Source of the DNA: Parelaphostrongylus tenuis | Lineage: Eukaryota > Nematoda > Chromadorea > Rhabditida > Metastrongylidae | DNA: 64,000 bases | Reading direction: 5' to 3' | Assembly (NCBI GenBank): GCA_019055375.1 | Contig: JAHQIW010002308.1 | Coordinates: forward strand, 930,001-994,000 | Part shown: piece by piece, positions 22,218 to 33,266 of the stretch | How the letters are laid out: each line of letters begins with the position of its first letter | How positions within the stretch are numbered: the stretch's first letter is position 1 | Program-made: the position numbers and the translations under genes | The notes under the pieces: model-generated | Database searches by the model: none | What the model saw: the letters and a program-made list of their open reading frames with translations, nothing else | What the model was told of the DNA's origin: nothing

Positions 22218-23500
22218 TTTTGACACTACACTTTCTGAGTATACATATGAGTTGAAATGGGTATACGAGGATATCTCGAAAGCATGTTCATCTAGAATTT
22301 ACTCAAAATTGCAATGTGCAGAATTTCTAAGCAAGAGTGCAGGAGCAAGAAGCCTAATTTGAAGAAAATATAGGGTCCCGTTGAACGAATCCTAGCTTTT
22401 TCTACTTGTCTTCGTGCTCAAAATAATAGCTTCGGGTAAAAAAGGTTGATAAAGAAGTTTGATGAGCTCCACGAAATCTACTATATATAATCGAAAGGTT
22501 CAAAATACATTATCAGATTACAGTCTTGAGCGAGGTCTCAAAAAAATCGAAAAGAAAGATTATATACCTATCAACTTTTACTTTAATTGATGCGTTTGCC
22601 GTTAGCTGGGCTGCGCTTATTTAACGTTAGAATGCTGAATATTTATTAGTGAAGTGCGCATGAAACCCAAGCACATTGTGTGTATGTGGTAAGCTCAGTA
22701 CTGAACGTCTTTGCCACACTAAACAAGTAGTGTCTGCTAAACGACTCAATGACGGTTTTTCATGGTCATTATTTCTGAAGCTAGAACAAATCGGTGGAAA
22801 TAAGATGAATTATGGGCAAATTATGCGTCGCACTAAATTTAATTCTGGGCACTACATTCGATTGCAACAACCTTCCTGAAATCCGAATAAATTCTAGAAA
22901 ACGATTAATGTTATGAAAAGCGCCTGCCTATACATATGGAGGAGAGTGGAAAAAAGCTAATTTCAACGACTTCTAAGAACTTCTTGTACATAACGCCAAG
23001 GAAGAACCAGTTTCCTTTATAAATTCCATACATTTCACTGGTTTCCAGTGCTGCCTTTGAAACTGAAAGACTTGTTCAGTGTTTGAAATGTATTTGACTG
23101 AGTTTATTCATTAGAGACATAAGAGCGGTCGACGACGGTCCTTAGTCGAAGCCAGGCCATGAAGGCTATAATGTTTACTGAGTAAGAAAACTGCACAAGA
23201 ACTACACGATTTGCTATAAGAATCAAGTGTTATAAGCTGATAAGAGATGTTCATGGAAGGTCTCATCTCACCCAAAAGTAAGTGATAAGGCGGATCAGCT
23301 CCATTTTGAGATCCAAATGAGTACTGTTCGTAGATAGGACTCACAAATGCATTCTCATAGGCACATACTGCCTTCAGCTGACAGAATACCGATGAGATAA
23401 GTTTTTATGACTTTTTCAACATTAGAAAAAATGAACGACTGTATCACCGTGTTCAACAACTGCTGCGAGATGTGCTGAGTAGACAGAATACCTTATAAGA
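22218..23500. other. Unannotated stretch
   Basis: Short frames only (22676-22879 plus, 23111-23344 minus); no family recognised. Confidence 0.35.
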
Positions 23501-23532
23501 CTTACTTACCCACTTTGGGTACTTCACATTGT

Positions 23533-23681
23533 ATCGACTGCAGCTATACGAGGCATGAAAGTGTGTGTACGTATGAATCCGTCTTGCTCCATTAGCCGCT
23601 CGTCATCGGATTGAATGGTACCCGTCGTCGTCACACTACTATCAAACGGCTTGCATTTAATTACCGTTACTGAGCTGCGTA
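23533..23681 (-). CDS. Candidate coding exon, unplaced
   Basis: The minus strand reads VTVIKCKPFDSSVTTTGTIQ and then SDDERLMEQDGFIRTHTFMP. An AG at GCAGCTCAG (about 23682) could be the acceptor, and GATACAAT|GTGAAG (about 23535) or CCTC|GTATAG (about 23550) the donor. An in-frame TGA just upstream and another just downstream limit the frame to the proposed exon. The acidic, Thr/Ser-rich composition differs from the flanks. Function unknown; possibly the same transcription unit as 20955-21269. Confidence 0.35.
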
Positions 23682-24255
23682 ATCAGTTCTCTGGTAAATT
23701 TGTCAAAAAAAAACCTCAAAAGTACGCTTTTTTCTTCTGTTTGACCTTGTAACCACATGGAACTATAGAATAGTCACTTTTTACTCCGAATATTTCTAAC
23801 GATTCAACGGACTGGGTAGTGTTGTGATTCAATAGGAAGAAGGTGCTGGCTAATACCTCGCTCCCCTACGAATTGTATGCAAGAAACGTTGAGATTGGCG
23901 CAGTCGATGTGATGACAGGTTATGTAAATGTCGATTTATAGTGACTCATCGCGCAATCAAGAAAGCTAGTTGTAGTCTATTTTCAACTATGCGCCAATTG
24001 CATGCTACATTTCTCTGTATTCTTGGTGTTTAGTCTGTGAGACTTTGAAGTCTTATGGACTCTTGACATGGATAAAATTGAAGGTGTTGTAAGGTAAAAA
24101 GAAACAAAATGTACTGTTAAATCCACATGAATAAAAGAGCTAAGAACTTTCGAAACAACCATATAGGATGAAGCTTACGAGGTTGATTCATTTTTGAAGA
24201 AAGCATTCTACTCTATAAAGCGTTGTTAGAAGTAGCAAATTATCGTAAGAAGTGT

Positions 24256-24456
24256 CTAAATGCATATCTGGCCTATGCAAAAACTTGCGGTGACCTAACG
24301 AGGCAATATATCACCGATGCTACCCTCTCATACAATTCTGGGATTATTTTCCTGCCATAGAGAAGTGGAAGACTTGCTCAACCATGCAGCACGAAATCGA
24401 AGAAGAGGCTACGTATATCTAGCAGCGCACCTCTGACTACTGTGCTATACGTCTCT
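24256..24456 (-). repeat. SINE family 1 copy, degenerate
   Basis: AATGCATATCTGGCCTATGC, a GCGGTGACCT segment, and CACCTCTGACTACTGTGCTA (antisense of the tRNA-like head) are in family order. The tail is missing. Confidence 0.65.
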
Positions 24457-25470
24457 AATTTGTGGAACACTCTACAACAAGTATGGGCTCCTCATGTCAA
24501 TTTTTGTTAATTTTTATGCATACGCCTCTGAGTGTTTTGGAAAGTGAAGGACTTGCTTAATTAGTTATCAACTTTCTTGCTAGTGATATTACGACATCAC
24601 CAATTACTCTGGTTTCAGGAAGGGCGATACTGATGAATTGATGAACGAACGTTACGCTTCAGATTTGGATCAAGACGTTTGAGAGCAACGAAAGACGTTG
24701 GGATGAATTGCTTTCCGAGAAAGAGTGCTTTGCAAAGACCGAGTGGGAAAATGGAATAGTTGTCGTTGACAGCAGAAAGTAGTAGAACAGTCTACTGATT
24801 AATTGCTATTAGTCGTCTATAGCAACTACGTATGCTTCACAACATAACCAGATACCTTTTAGTGGGGTTCTCGCTGATTAAAGTACTTTTTTTTTTTGCT
24901 AAATAAGAGTTTTTTCTCAGGAAAAAAGAAGAAATGGTGAAAAAATTCAAGCAGGCGGAAAGCAGCATTTGCTGAAGTGGTTAGAAGCTATGCTTTTGAC
25001 CAACTAGAAACAATAGAGACAGAAAAACCTCTTTCAGACATTGAATAAGAAAATTTCAGTGCCGGCAACTTCCGTGTCTACTCTATAGTTTTATAGATTT
25101 AGGCCACTTTCGATTGGCGTGGAAAAAAGTTTTGAACGAATGAACACGGCGACTTAGTGTCGGCATAAATTGTTCGCCGATTGTATTGAATTTCAGCAGA
25201 AATACCAACATCAGAAAAAATTCTAGTCATACAACGAGTTCTGTAGATAAGAACCTCACATTTGAATTGAAACACTTGAATAGGCGCCGAGTAGGTGTCG
25301 CACCAACACGTTAACGAGACTAAGTCAAAGGTACAGAATGATGCGTCAACGCGGAAAAGATAGGAAAATATTTGTGGTCGGATCCTACTTGATTCCTTCG
25401 TACTAAAACCAGAAAATGAAAAATGCAGTTGTAACCTTGCGCAATGCATGTGGTCTTTAGTACGATTCAG
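24457..25470. other. Unannotated stretch
   Basis: The open minus-strand frame of 25099-25629 runs through it into a SINE fragment and is judged non-coding. Nothing else seen. Confidence 0.35.
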
Positions 25471-25473
25471 GGA

Positions 25474-25578
25474 CTGGGCAACCAAGCGTCTCATTCCTTC
25501 GGGGTCGGCAAATTGGTACCAGATTCGCCAGCGCAGAGCGCTCCACCATCCAGAAAGGCCGCCGCGAGTGACTGTAAC
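25474..25578 (+). repeat. SINE family 1 fragment
   Basis: It contains ATTCCTTCGGGGTCGGCAAA, TTGGTACCAGAT and GGCCGCCGCGAGTGACTGTA, the centre of the family. Head and tail are absent. Confidence 0.65.
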
Positions 25579-25833
25579 AAAGATTTTGATGCGTTTTAGT
25601 AGAAATATCCCATTTATAGGAACGACCAATATTACTCTCTATTTAAAGACCTTCATAAAGATGGCAAAGGGTCCTCCTAGTGGCAGCTGAGTCCCCACGT
25701 GAACTCGAACGTTGTCGTAGAGAACGAGACGTAAATCCCATAGATAAGTTCTTTGAAAATCGTTATAGAAATCTACATACAACTATTTATTCCCTTAGCT
25801 CCAAAACCACTTATTAATGAAGTTACTACTAAC

Positions 25834-26115
25834 GGCGTATGTAGCACAGTGGTTGGAGATGTCGTGCGACCTCACATATGATCAATGACTCGATCTCAAG
25901 CCCAAGTCCAAACCAAGCCTGTCATCAATGCGGGATGACGAATTAGTACCAAACCTGTCTGAGAGAATAGCAACACTCCCTTCATACATGTATAAGCCCT
26001 CGCCAGCCACTGTAAAGGCCAGATATACATTAAACCACCTATAACGATTTTTGATGAATTCGAATGTATGGGGCATCCCTCAGGGATTGATCAACGCCGA
26101 AAGCTTAACCCTTTA
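25834..26115 (+). repeat. SINE family 1 copy, diverged full length
   Basis: Head CGTATGTAGCACAGTGGTTG, then CAAGCC..., GTACCAAACCTGTCTGAGAG, GTAAAGGCCAGATATACATT, and tail CATCCCTCAGGGATTGATCA-ACGCCGAAAGC. Confidence 0.8.
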
Positions 26116-27171
26116 ACTTCTAGATGATGTGACGAGAATGAAGATTCACATATTACAATTTTGAGGCATACTAATCTAACAAATTTCAACATTGAATTGT
26201 CAGATGTGTTTAATAAGAGGAGTTTATAAAATAACTGCGTTATTCGATAGAGTATAGGTCTTTTTACTTGATCGTTGATCGATCATTCAAAAAGGCCGCA
26301 GCCGATTATGAACAACTCTAGCCTTGATCCCCCCATGATCCACATGGTCCAAAATGGTAAAAACTGGATAAAGCATGACACGAAAAATTGAAAAAGCATC
26401 AAAATTTCCTTTCAAGATGTCAACGACGAATGTAGAGGACAAACCCTCGAGTCGCAAGCGAACCCACTCACAAAACCGGCCACCCGAGTGGAAGAGGAGG
26501 TTGCGAAACAAGAGGAGCTTTTGTTCTCACATGGCATGGGAAGAAGGGCACCCAAGTACCCAGGCAGGTAACCAAAATCTAGTTATAAATGATGTTTTAT
26601 GGTCGAAACCTGCATAATGGAGGACAAGCAATAATTAGGCTAAATGAGAAATGATGAAGAAAGTTTTCTCGGTACAGTGTGAAATTCCTTGCGGTCCTAC
26701 CTTTCTGTCTTTGCGTCGCCTTTTCTTCTAATATATTTATTTCAATTTCATGACCGTATGATACCGTAGGAATTATTCAGTCCATTCCACTTTGTGTTGG
26801 TAAAACATTAGGAAACGTGTTTCAATGGCATCTATCAATCTTCAATATATAATGTTGTTATGAATATCAAAAAAGTATTCAAGCTGAGAAATGTTCAATG
26901 GATCCAAATGTGCCCCACAACTTTAGCTTTTCCCTACCCTTGACGGTTTATCGCTCCAGCGTAGAATATTTTTATAGTGTGGAATTGTCACAGCAGAGAG
27001 TTCGTTTCCTGCAACCGTCTAAGCTGAAAGCGGATCCACTGTCTGTTTCCAAAGTCGGAGTTAGACTGAGGCCACATCGTGAATTTCCAAAGAAAATCTT
27101 TTACTGGAGAAGACAAGTTGTTGCACACATTTTTTCGATCTAGAACGAAAGTGCTAGGTACCTGGTGAGGC
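26116..27171. other. Unannotated stretch with one possible relic
   Basis: A plus-strand frame at 26375-26617 contains NRPPEWKRRLRNK, a phrase reminiscent of the basic segment in some non-LTR retroelement proteins. It is far too short to assign. Confidence 0.25.
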
Positions 27172-27333
27172 AATGAAGCGGTTATTTCAGGACACAAAGC
27201 AAAAAAAATGTTTTCTAAGCGGCGATATAATAATATTGAATATTATAATATAATATAATATTGAATATTGAATATTATTATATCGCCGCTTGGAAAACAT
27301 TTTTTTGCTTATGTCGTGAAATAACCGCTTCAT
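27172..27333. repeat. Near-perfect palindromic element with AT core
   Basis: Arms of about 73 bp run from ATGAAGCGGTTATTTCA at 27172 to its complement ending at 27333. Both arms include GCAAAAAAATGTTTTC and AAGCGGCGATATAATAATAT. The core is AATATTGAATATT-type sequence. Only four or five differences between arms. No coding content; MITE-like. Confidence 0.85.
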
Positions 27334-27391
27334 CGGAGTCCTGCCAATTGACTCTTTAAGGACCATGAAATTCATTTCGATGTTCACCGTG

Positions 27392-27560
27392 AACGTCAGA
27401 TCTCACTCAGCTCTAGGATGGCGGCGTCGCGTATCGTGGGAAAGCAGGTAGGAAGCCAAACATGCATACACAGACATGCAGAATCGCTTGTCTGACTGCC
27501 GCGCAAGTGATGGCACAACGCCGCCTGCCCAACAACGGTGGTCCTCAAAGGGTTAAACGA
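27392..27560. repeat. Dispersed repeat R4, copy 2
   Basis: It matches 12035-12190 in the order TCTCACTCAG, GGCGGCGTCGCG, CATGCATACACA, ACGCCGCCTGCC, GGTGGTCCTCAAAGGGTTAA. Confidence 0.5.
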
Positions 27561-27667
27561 GCAACTAAGTACTGGTGAAGTCGCTTTAGTCTTATAAGAA
27601 AAGCTATATGGGAAGTGCTATAATTTTGACACTTTTCTCAATAAAAATGAAGAAAGATTTTTCGAAC

Positions 27668-27765
27668 TATTCTTTTTCTCTCTTCCCTCTCCCCTTCCTT
27701 TCTCTTTCTCTCACCCTTCTCTCTCTTTTCCTGTCCCCCTTTCTCTCTCCTTCTTTCTCTCTATG
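27668..27765 (+). repeat. CT-rich low-complexity tract
   Basis: TCTCTCTTCCCTCTCC-type polypyrimidine sequence. Confidence 0.9.
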
Positions 27766-28324
27766 AAAAAGTGGTGATGAATAACTAGCAGTAATATTGG
27801 TAGCATTCCACAAAATTTTGTTAGAGAGAATTTTTCAAAGGATAACAGCTGCCTTATATATGCTTGCAACAGAAGAAATTGATAGCCGTCATATAACTCC
27901 ATCGCTTGCCTGAACGAGCATCAGAAGAGAAAAAGTCGAAATCATTGTCCTTAAGCTAAATGCAGCTCAAAATTCTCTCTAATACCGGTTTTGTAATTCT
28001 CAACTTGCTCCGATATCTGATGTGAAGCAATCTTCAAGGTGAATCAGAGTTTCTCAAGCGTGCTAACTGAACGGCATTTGTAAATATTGGTTTTCCATTG
28101 GCGCTGCAAGCCGAACAGTACAACGATAAATATTCTTTGAAGAAAAAAGGCGTTGATTTATTGAAATTGAACCGATGGAAAAATGGATGATGGGTGGATA
28201 GCGCCATAGATCGCTGTGACTGAGGTTGCTCTGAAAAGTATATGCTGGGAAATGGTAGGTGAATGGCGGCATCATTAACCAGTAAAATGCGTCCGTCAAT
28301 CGTTTTTCGAAAGCACCGATCGAC

Positions 28325-28553
28325 CTCACTCAAAAAATTGATGGAGTTTCGATGTCTATCTATAGCGAGGCGACCAAAGGAACGACCAAAACGTGCAACG
28401 TCGCGCCAGAACCCGATCAGAATGCGTTCTGGGTGCGATTGTGATGGTGACGGAGGGCATAGCACCCCTAGCAGCTGGTTTCGTTTCTCCCGACACAGAA
28501 GGCGGACCACGGATTCGTGCTATTCGAACATTGACAAAAGTGACAGCACTACG
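28325..28553 (-). CDS. Candidate coding exon, frame unresolved
   Basis: GC-rich block with a clean acceptor ATCATTCAG at about 28554. One frame gives IARIRGPPSVSGETKPAARG and then AMPSVTITIAPRTHSDRVLA before a TAG; another gives a longer frame without that acceptor, running toward a GA|GTGAGG donor at about 28328. Pro/Ser/Thr-rich composition suggests a disordered protein segment if the first is right. The plus strand is also open. Product unknown. Confidence 0.28.
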
Positions 28554-28867
28554 ATAGCTGAATGATAGCAGGTACTTCCGATGCTAGTCATTGCACTTTC
28601 TTTGATACACAACTAACAAACTAGATCCGATAAAGAACAAAGAAAAACATTAGAGAAAGAAGAGAAAGAGAAATGGAAGAAAAAATAGAAATATTGAAAG
28701 AATCTTCTGCTCAAACGACGGCAATAAGGAAAAAGTAAAGTAACTAGGTGAAGTCAATAGGGAATAAACTGAGAAGAACTAAACTTTTCGAAAGAAATGC
28801 CCCTATACACCTGCAGAAATGATTAAGTGGCAATTCAAATTGTGTTTTAGTGAGAATATCTTATTGC

Positions 28868-29168
28868 GAGCGCATGTGGCGCAGTGGTTAGAGGTGCCTG
28901 CGTCGCACACGAGGTGACTGGTTCGATCTCCGCGCTCATGGCTTACCAAGCCATCCATCCCTCCGGGGTCGGTGAACTGGTACCAGACAGGTCTCAGACT
29001 TGTCTGGGAGGATAAGCAGCACTGACTCGGTTCAGCGGGAGGCCACCGCGAGTCTCTGTAGAGGCCAGATGTGTATTCAATCACCTCAAACGAAGTTAAA
29101 AATTGAAGTCGAATGCATGGCGCATCCCTCAGGGATTGATCAACACCGAGAGCTTTATCCTTTATCTT
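28868..29168 (+). repeat. SINE family 1 copy, full length
   Basis: Head GCGCATGTGGCGCAGTGGTT, AGAGGTGCCTGCGTCGCACA, B box CTGGTTCGATCT. Body CATCCATCCCTCCGGGGTCG, GTACCAGACAGGTCTCAGAC, TCACCTCAAACGAAGTTAAA. Tail GAGAGCTTTATCCTTTATC. It is close to the copy at 60651, so relatively young. Confidence 0.9.
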
Positions 29169-30180
29169 TATTACAGATGCCACTAATGTCATTTTCCACT
29201 ATTATTGATCATTAAGATTATTATGCTAGTAGTACAATCGTTACGAGTGGAGGTATTGTTATCGTTGCTAGCGTTAGCTAGTAATATAAAGGATTTGTTG
29301 AGGTGGCAAAGTATTTTAATGAATTAGTTGACCACGATAATGGCAAAGTTATGAGAGATCATCACAGTGAGGTGCTTCTATGAATCGCAATGGCTAAGAG
29401 GAAAATGAAGAAAAGTTGTAGGCAAAGGAAGAAAGTCGTTGAAATTTTAGTCGACTGTGAAAGAAAAATGGCGTTAACCACCAGAAGATGGTGACGTTCA
29501 GTGTCGACAGTGTCTGATAAACGAGATGTGACTCCAGCGAACACTTTGTGCCGATCACAGCCGAACACAGCATGTGGGTGATGCGAAGGAGTGAAAAGAG
29601 ATCTAAGTCTCTGAGCAGAAATTCGTCTCCGATTAAGTTAGAAAGTGCGTGAATACTCATGCTTATAACATGGTCCAGAAAGCACTAACTAGCGCAATGG
29701 CTACTAGTATTTCAGTAACAGAAACTACTGTAAGGGAAAGTTTTGCTTTGCTGCTGAGTTTATGAAAGCACTTGATGAGTGGACGATTTAACACTTTGAT
29801 CTTCCAAGCTCTGAAAACCTATGAAAGCGACTGCTGCACAAATATTGCTCCAACGTTCTTGAATCTACCCAAGGAAAAAGAAAGCGTGGCTTATACGTCA
29901 ATTTCGCGCTTAATATGAAATCGGTCTGGGAAATTATAATTTAAAATAAAATGGACTGGATCATTGCAGATGTCTTAACGGAGTAATAGACCTTGGAAAG
30001 ACTTGGCATGCCACCATTATCGGAGAGTTTATCTGCCAGCAAAAAGAAAATAAGTCTGTGGAATTTCTCGTGGCGTTGTTGTTGAGCAATTTGTCATATC
30101 TAGTCGTACTGCAATCTAGCAAATAAATCAACTCATCTAAATCAAACGAAGATATTGTTTAGTCTTGTTGGTGTTATTAG
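29169..30180. other. Unannotated stretch
   Basis: AT-rich; two overlapping minus-strand frames at 29362-29660, neither recognised. Confidence 0.35.
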
Positions 30181-30182
30181 TA

Positions 30183-30566
30183 GGTTGGAGAAAAAGCTCT
30201 GAAAGAATTCTTGTAACTTTTTTCGGTTGTCGGCCATTTTTTGTGTTTTTGGGCTCATTTGGAATCCTTTCCTCCTGCGTTGATTGATATATAGTTTTAC
30301 TTATTTTAAGATGGAATTAATTACCGAGCAAACTAGGTTGTTGATGATGCACGAATGGCTGTTGGGTTCAAATGCAACGGTGGCAAGTGAACGCATCAAT
30401 CTGGCTTGGGGCGAAGACACTGCTGGCAAAAGTACGATACTTAGTAGTAAAGTAAAAGTAAAAAAATAGTGAAAGTAGAAGTTTGACTACTGATTTTGTC
30501 TTTTTTCGGGTGTAATAGGTGCATAAATAAATGTTTTACAAGTTTCTTAGAACTTTTTCCCCAACC
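30183..30566 (+). mobile_element. Internally deleted mariner, transposase N-terminus only
   Basis: 384 bp with terminal repeats GGTTGGAGAAAAAGCTCTGA and, inverted, GGTTGGGGAAAAAGTTCTAA, flanked by TA on both sides (30181-30182, 30567-30568). From ATG 30311 the frame reads MELITEQTRLLMMHEWLLGS and then NATVASERINLAWGEDTAGK, the mariner N-terminal helix-turn-helix, and then diverges and stops at 30467-30469. The DDD catalytic region is missing, so this copy cannot encode an active transposase. Confidence 0.85.
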
Positions 30567-30568
30567 TA

Positions 30569-33180
30569 TTCGAAATAAATTTTCTAATAGCATTGGGTTG
30601 AAGTTAGAGACTTACAAAGCTAAAGAAAAACTTACACATCATAGTGAGGTTTTTTATAATGTCAATACTGACTAGTATTTCCTCTTTTTTGAGTATTGCC
30701 GACATATTGTCAACGCATCAGAAAGGAGGGACGCGTTGTTATGACCACCGTCAGATGAATGTCGGTCTCATTACTAATTAGTGACACCGTTATGAGAGTA
30801 TATGCGGTCATTTAACGATCATCAAACGATCATGACTGCTCATCAAACATGATGTTCTGAACCGCACAGACTAACAAGTATAGTAGTCTCAGATAGCTCG
30901 GATACCTGAAGAATTACTAGTTGGAAAGAAAGAAGTGCGGCCAGTATGATGGCTGAGTCAGAGTCTCACAGTTCAAGTCGTATCTACGGATGCAAAGTAA
31001 ATAACTTGAAATCCTAGCGATTTCAAGCTACAAATCTTTTGTACTCTGCTGGAGTGTATGACTTCTCATCAGAGTTTTACTATTTGCTATTATATCTTGA
31101 AAAACGATGATTTTGAAATGGGTCTCAATATTTGGGATCTTCATGGAGCGAAATAAACATTACATTTTGCACTCTCGAAAATTCGTACCGAAAGCATATG
31201 GGCGTGTAGAGGAAATCGCGTTGTATCAAAATATTATTGAAATCTAGAAATCTTCGCGAAATAGAGCGTTTCAACTCCCTCTTCGCAAGGGCGCAATCTA
31301 CGCGAATTATTAAGAGATAATTTCCACTTCAATGGAATACCTATGTTATAAGCATTAGAATTCTAAAAAAAACTCTGATCTATCGTTTTGCAGGCGCTTT
31401 CATTTTATACTCCTAAAATACTATAATACCCGCCGTTAACTTGAAACCATGAGCTCACTAGTTTGGGTGTGAAAGTAATCTTGTTTGCGGTCCCAAAAGG
31501 CTCTATGGAGACTTCCAAAGAAGACAATTTAGTTCTAAAATTGCGAAAACTTAGTGCTATAAAATGACCACTGAGTTTGATGAAAAAACCACCATCCATA
31601 AGTCCTAATAGAGGGAAAAATGTGTGTCGAGTAGTTTCCGCTGCCACACCTAGTAAAAAGTTATCTCAAATGTAAGTACATTGTTCAAATCGCCCTTATT
31701 CAGGCTATCGAATGACTTCCGGAAGTCTGGTAGAAAAGTTCAGTGAAGTGAGAATTCCAATCAAGTGTGCGTGAATTCAAAGGAACTGCACATTGTTCAC
31801 AATGAGTTAATCCAGCATAGTCATCCACTTCAAGTTTATGTAGGAGCTTTTCTAAAAATGGAATATAGAGGGCACAGTTCGTATCTTCATGCAAATTGAT
31901 TACTCGCAAGCTTTTAATCCTTCGCGACCTTCCATATTAACTTCAAACTGATTTCAGCGGCGATGACTAAGCAGCGCAATTCATCAAAATCCAACCGATC
32001 TGCTGACCTAAGCTCCTAGGCGACGTTCCGCTTCTTTAATAGTTTTATGTTTAGCCTAACCTGTTGCTTTTTCCAATTTTCAGTTTACTATGACCTCATA
32101 TCTTTAATAAAGTTCTCGGATAACATTGTGCGAGCACTATAAGCCACGGACGGCTGATAAAATGACAATAATCGTCATGGATGAATAATGAGATATATTT
32201 AGAGAGAGAAATCTGAGGTCGACAAATTGTAGTAATTACCGACTTAGCGACGCAATCTCCTCACAATTTTCACTTAGGTAGGGTAGTAGTGGGAGCATAT
32301 CTATTGGTGCTCAACTGTGATGAACAACGAGTTGTTCAAAATCAAAGTAGATCACCATGCTTAAAATGATTTCGATATTTCTATCCGTCGTAAGACAAGC
32401 GAAAAATAAGTCTATGTTACCACAGAGAAGAAAGTATTCTGCAGTATTGTTTTCCACAGATCAGGAAGGGGTCATATAAAGGCTGTGATACGCTTTATGT
32501 CCCTTTGATTGAGGAGCCAGACCTAGTTCAGCAGCTCTGTTGCGCTTCTGATACGAACTGGATTTACCGACGTGGGGTGAATTACTCGATAATTATGAAA
32601 TAGAAGTGAGATAAGTGAATTAGCTGGTAGTGTACTGCACAGATTTCCTTAGTTTTGCTTTGAAGATTTCAACGTATATTTTTGAAACAGAGTAAACTAA
32701 ACAGTTTTTGAGATCAAATGCGAACAAGTGGAAAAAAATCACGCAGGAATTAGGAAAAAAACGAGGAAAACCATGAAAAATGGATTTGACATGATTCGAC
32801 AAAAAGCGCTCAACATACGAGTGGTGGTTGTCATTTGTTCAAAACGATTAGAGCAAGACAACTAGTGAACTAACGAGTCAAGAAAAGAAGGCTAGTCTGA
32901 ATATTGCATAAGCAGAGGTCTTTTGGGCAACGCGCTTTTTATGAAAGTTTCAGATCAAATTTGGTCAAGCACTCCAGCACTACCGTTGAAAAAAACGACA
33001 CTAAGTTGTTTGAGTCCTTCTAATTACTCGAAAGTAATTTACAAACCTTCTATGATCCTCTTTTGCCATATCCTATACATCTGCTGTTTGTGCACTAATC
33101 GACACTAATTAAATTGATGTTTAAGAATGATGAGTGATATGCAGAACTCTGAATAAAAGCGGTGAAATAAAGGATTCTTG
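30569..33180. other. Unannotated stretch
   Basis: No gene or repeat recognised. Minus-strand frames at 31405-31647 and 31700-31909 have no splice context or family. Confidence 0.35.
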
Positions 33181-33183
33181 CCA

Positions 33184-33198
33184 AATATATATATATAA

Positions 33199-33262
<64 letters not shown>
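33184..33262. repeat. (AAAT)n and (TA)n microsatellite
   Basis: TA repeats, about ten AAAT units, then TA repeats again. Antisense translation gives only I/Y/L low complexity. Confidence 0.95.

Positions 33263-33266
<4 letters not shown>

Noticed and set aside
25099..25629. 176-codon minus-strand open frame, one of the longest in the window
   Set aside because: Its first third is antisense SINE family 1; the rest has no domain, no splice signals and biased composition from AT-rich DNA.
28803..29192. 129-codon minus-strand open frame (and the similar one at 60610-60867)
   Set aside because: Both are antisense readings of SINE family 1, which keeps a shared frame open (for example SLRPVWYQFTDPGGMDGLVS) only because the copies are similar.
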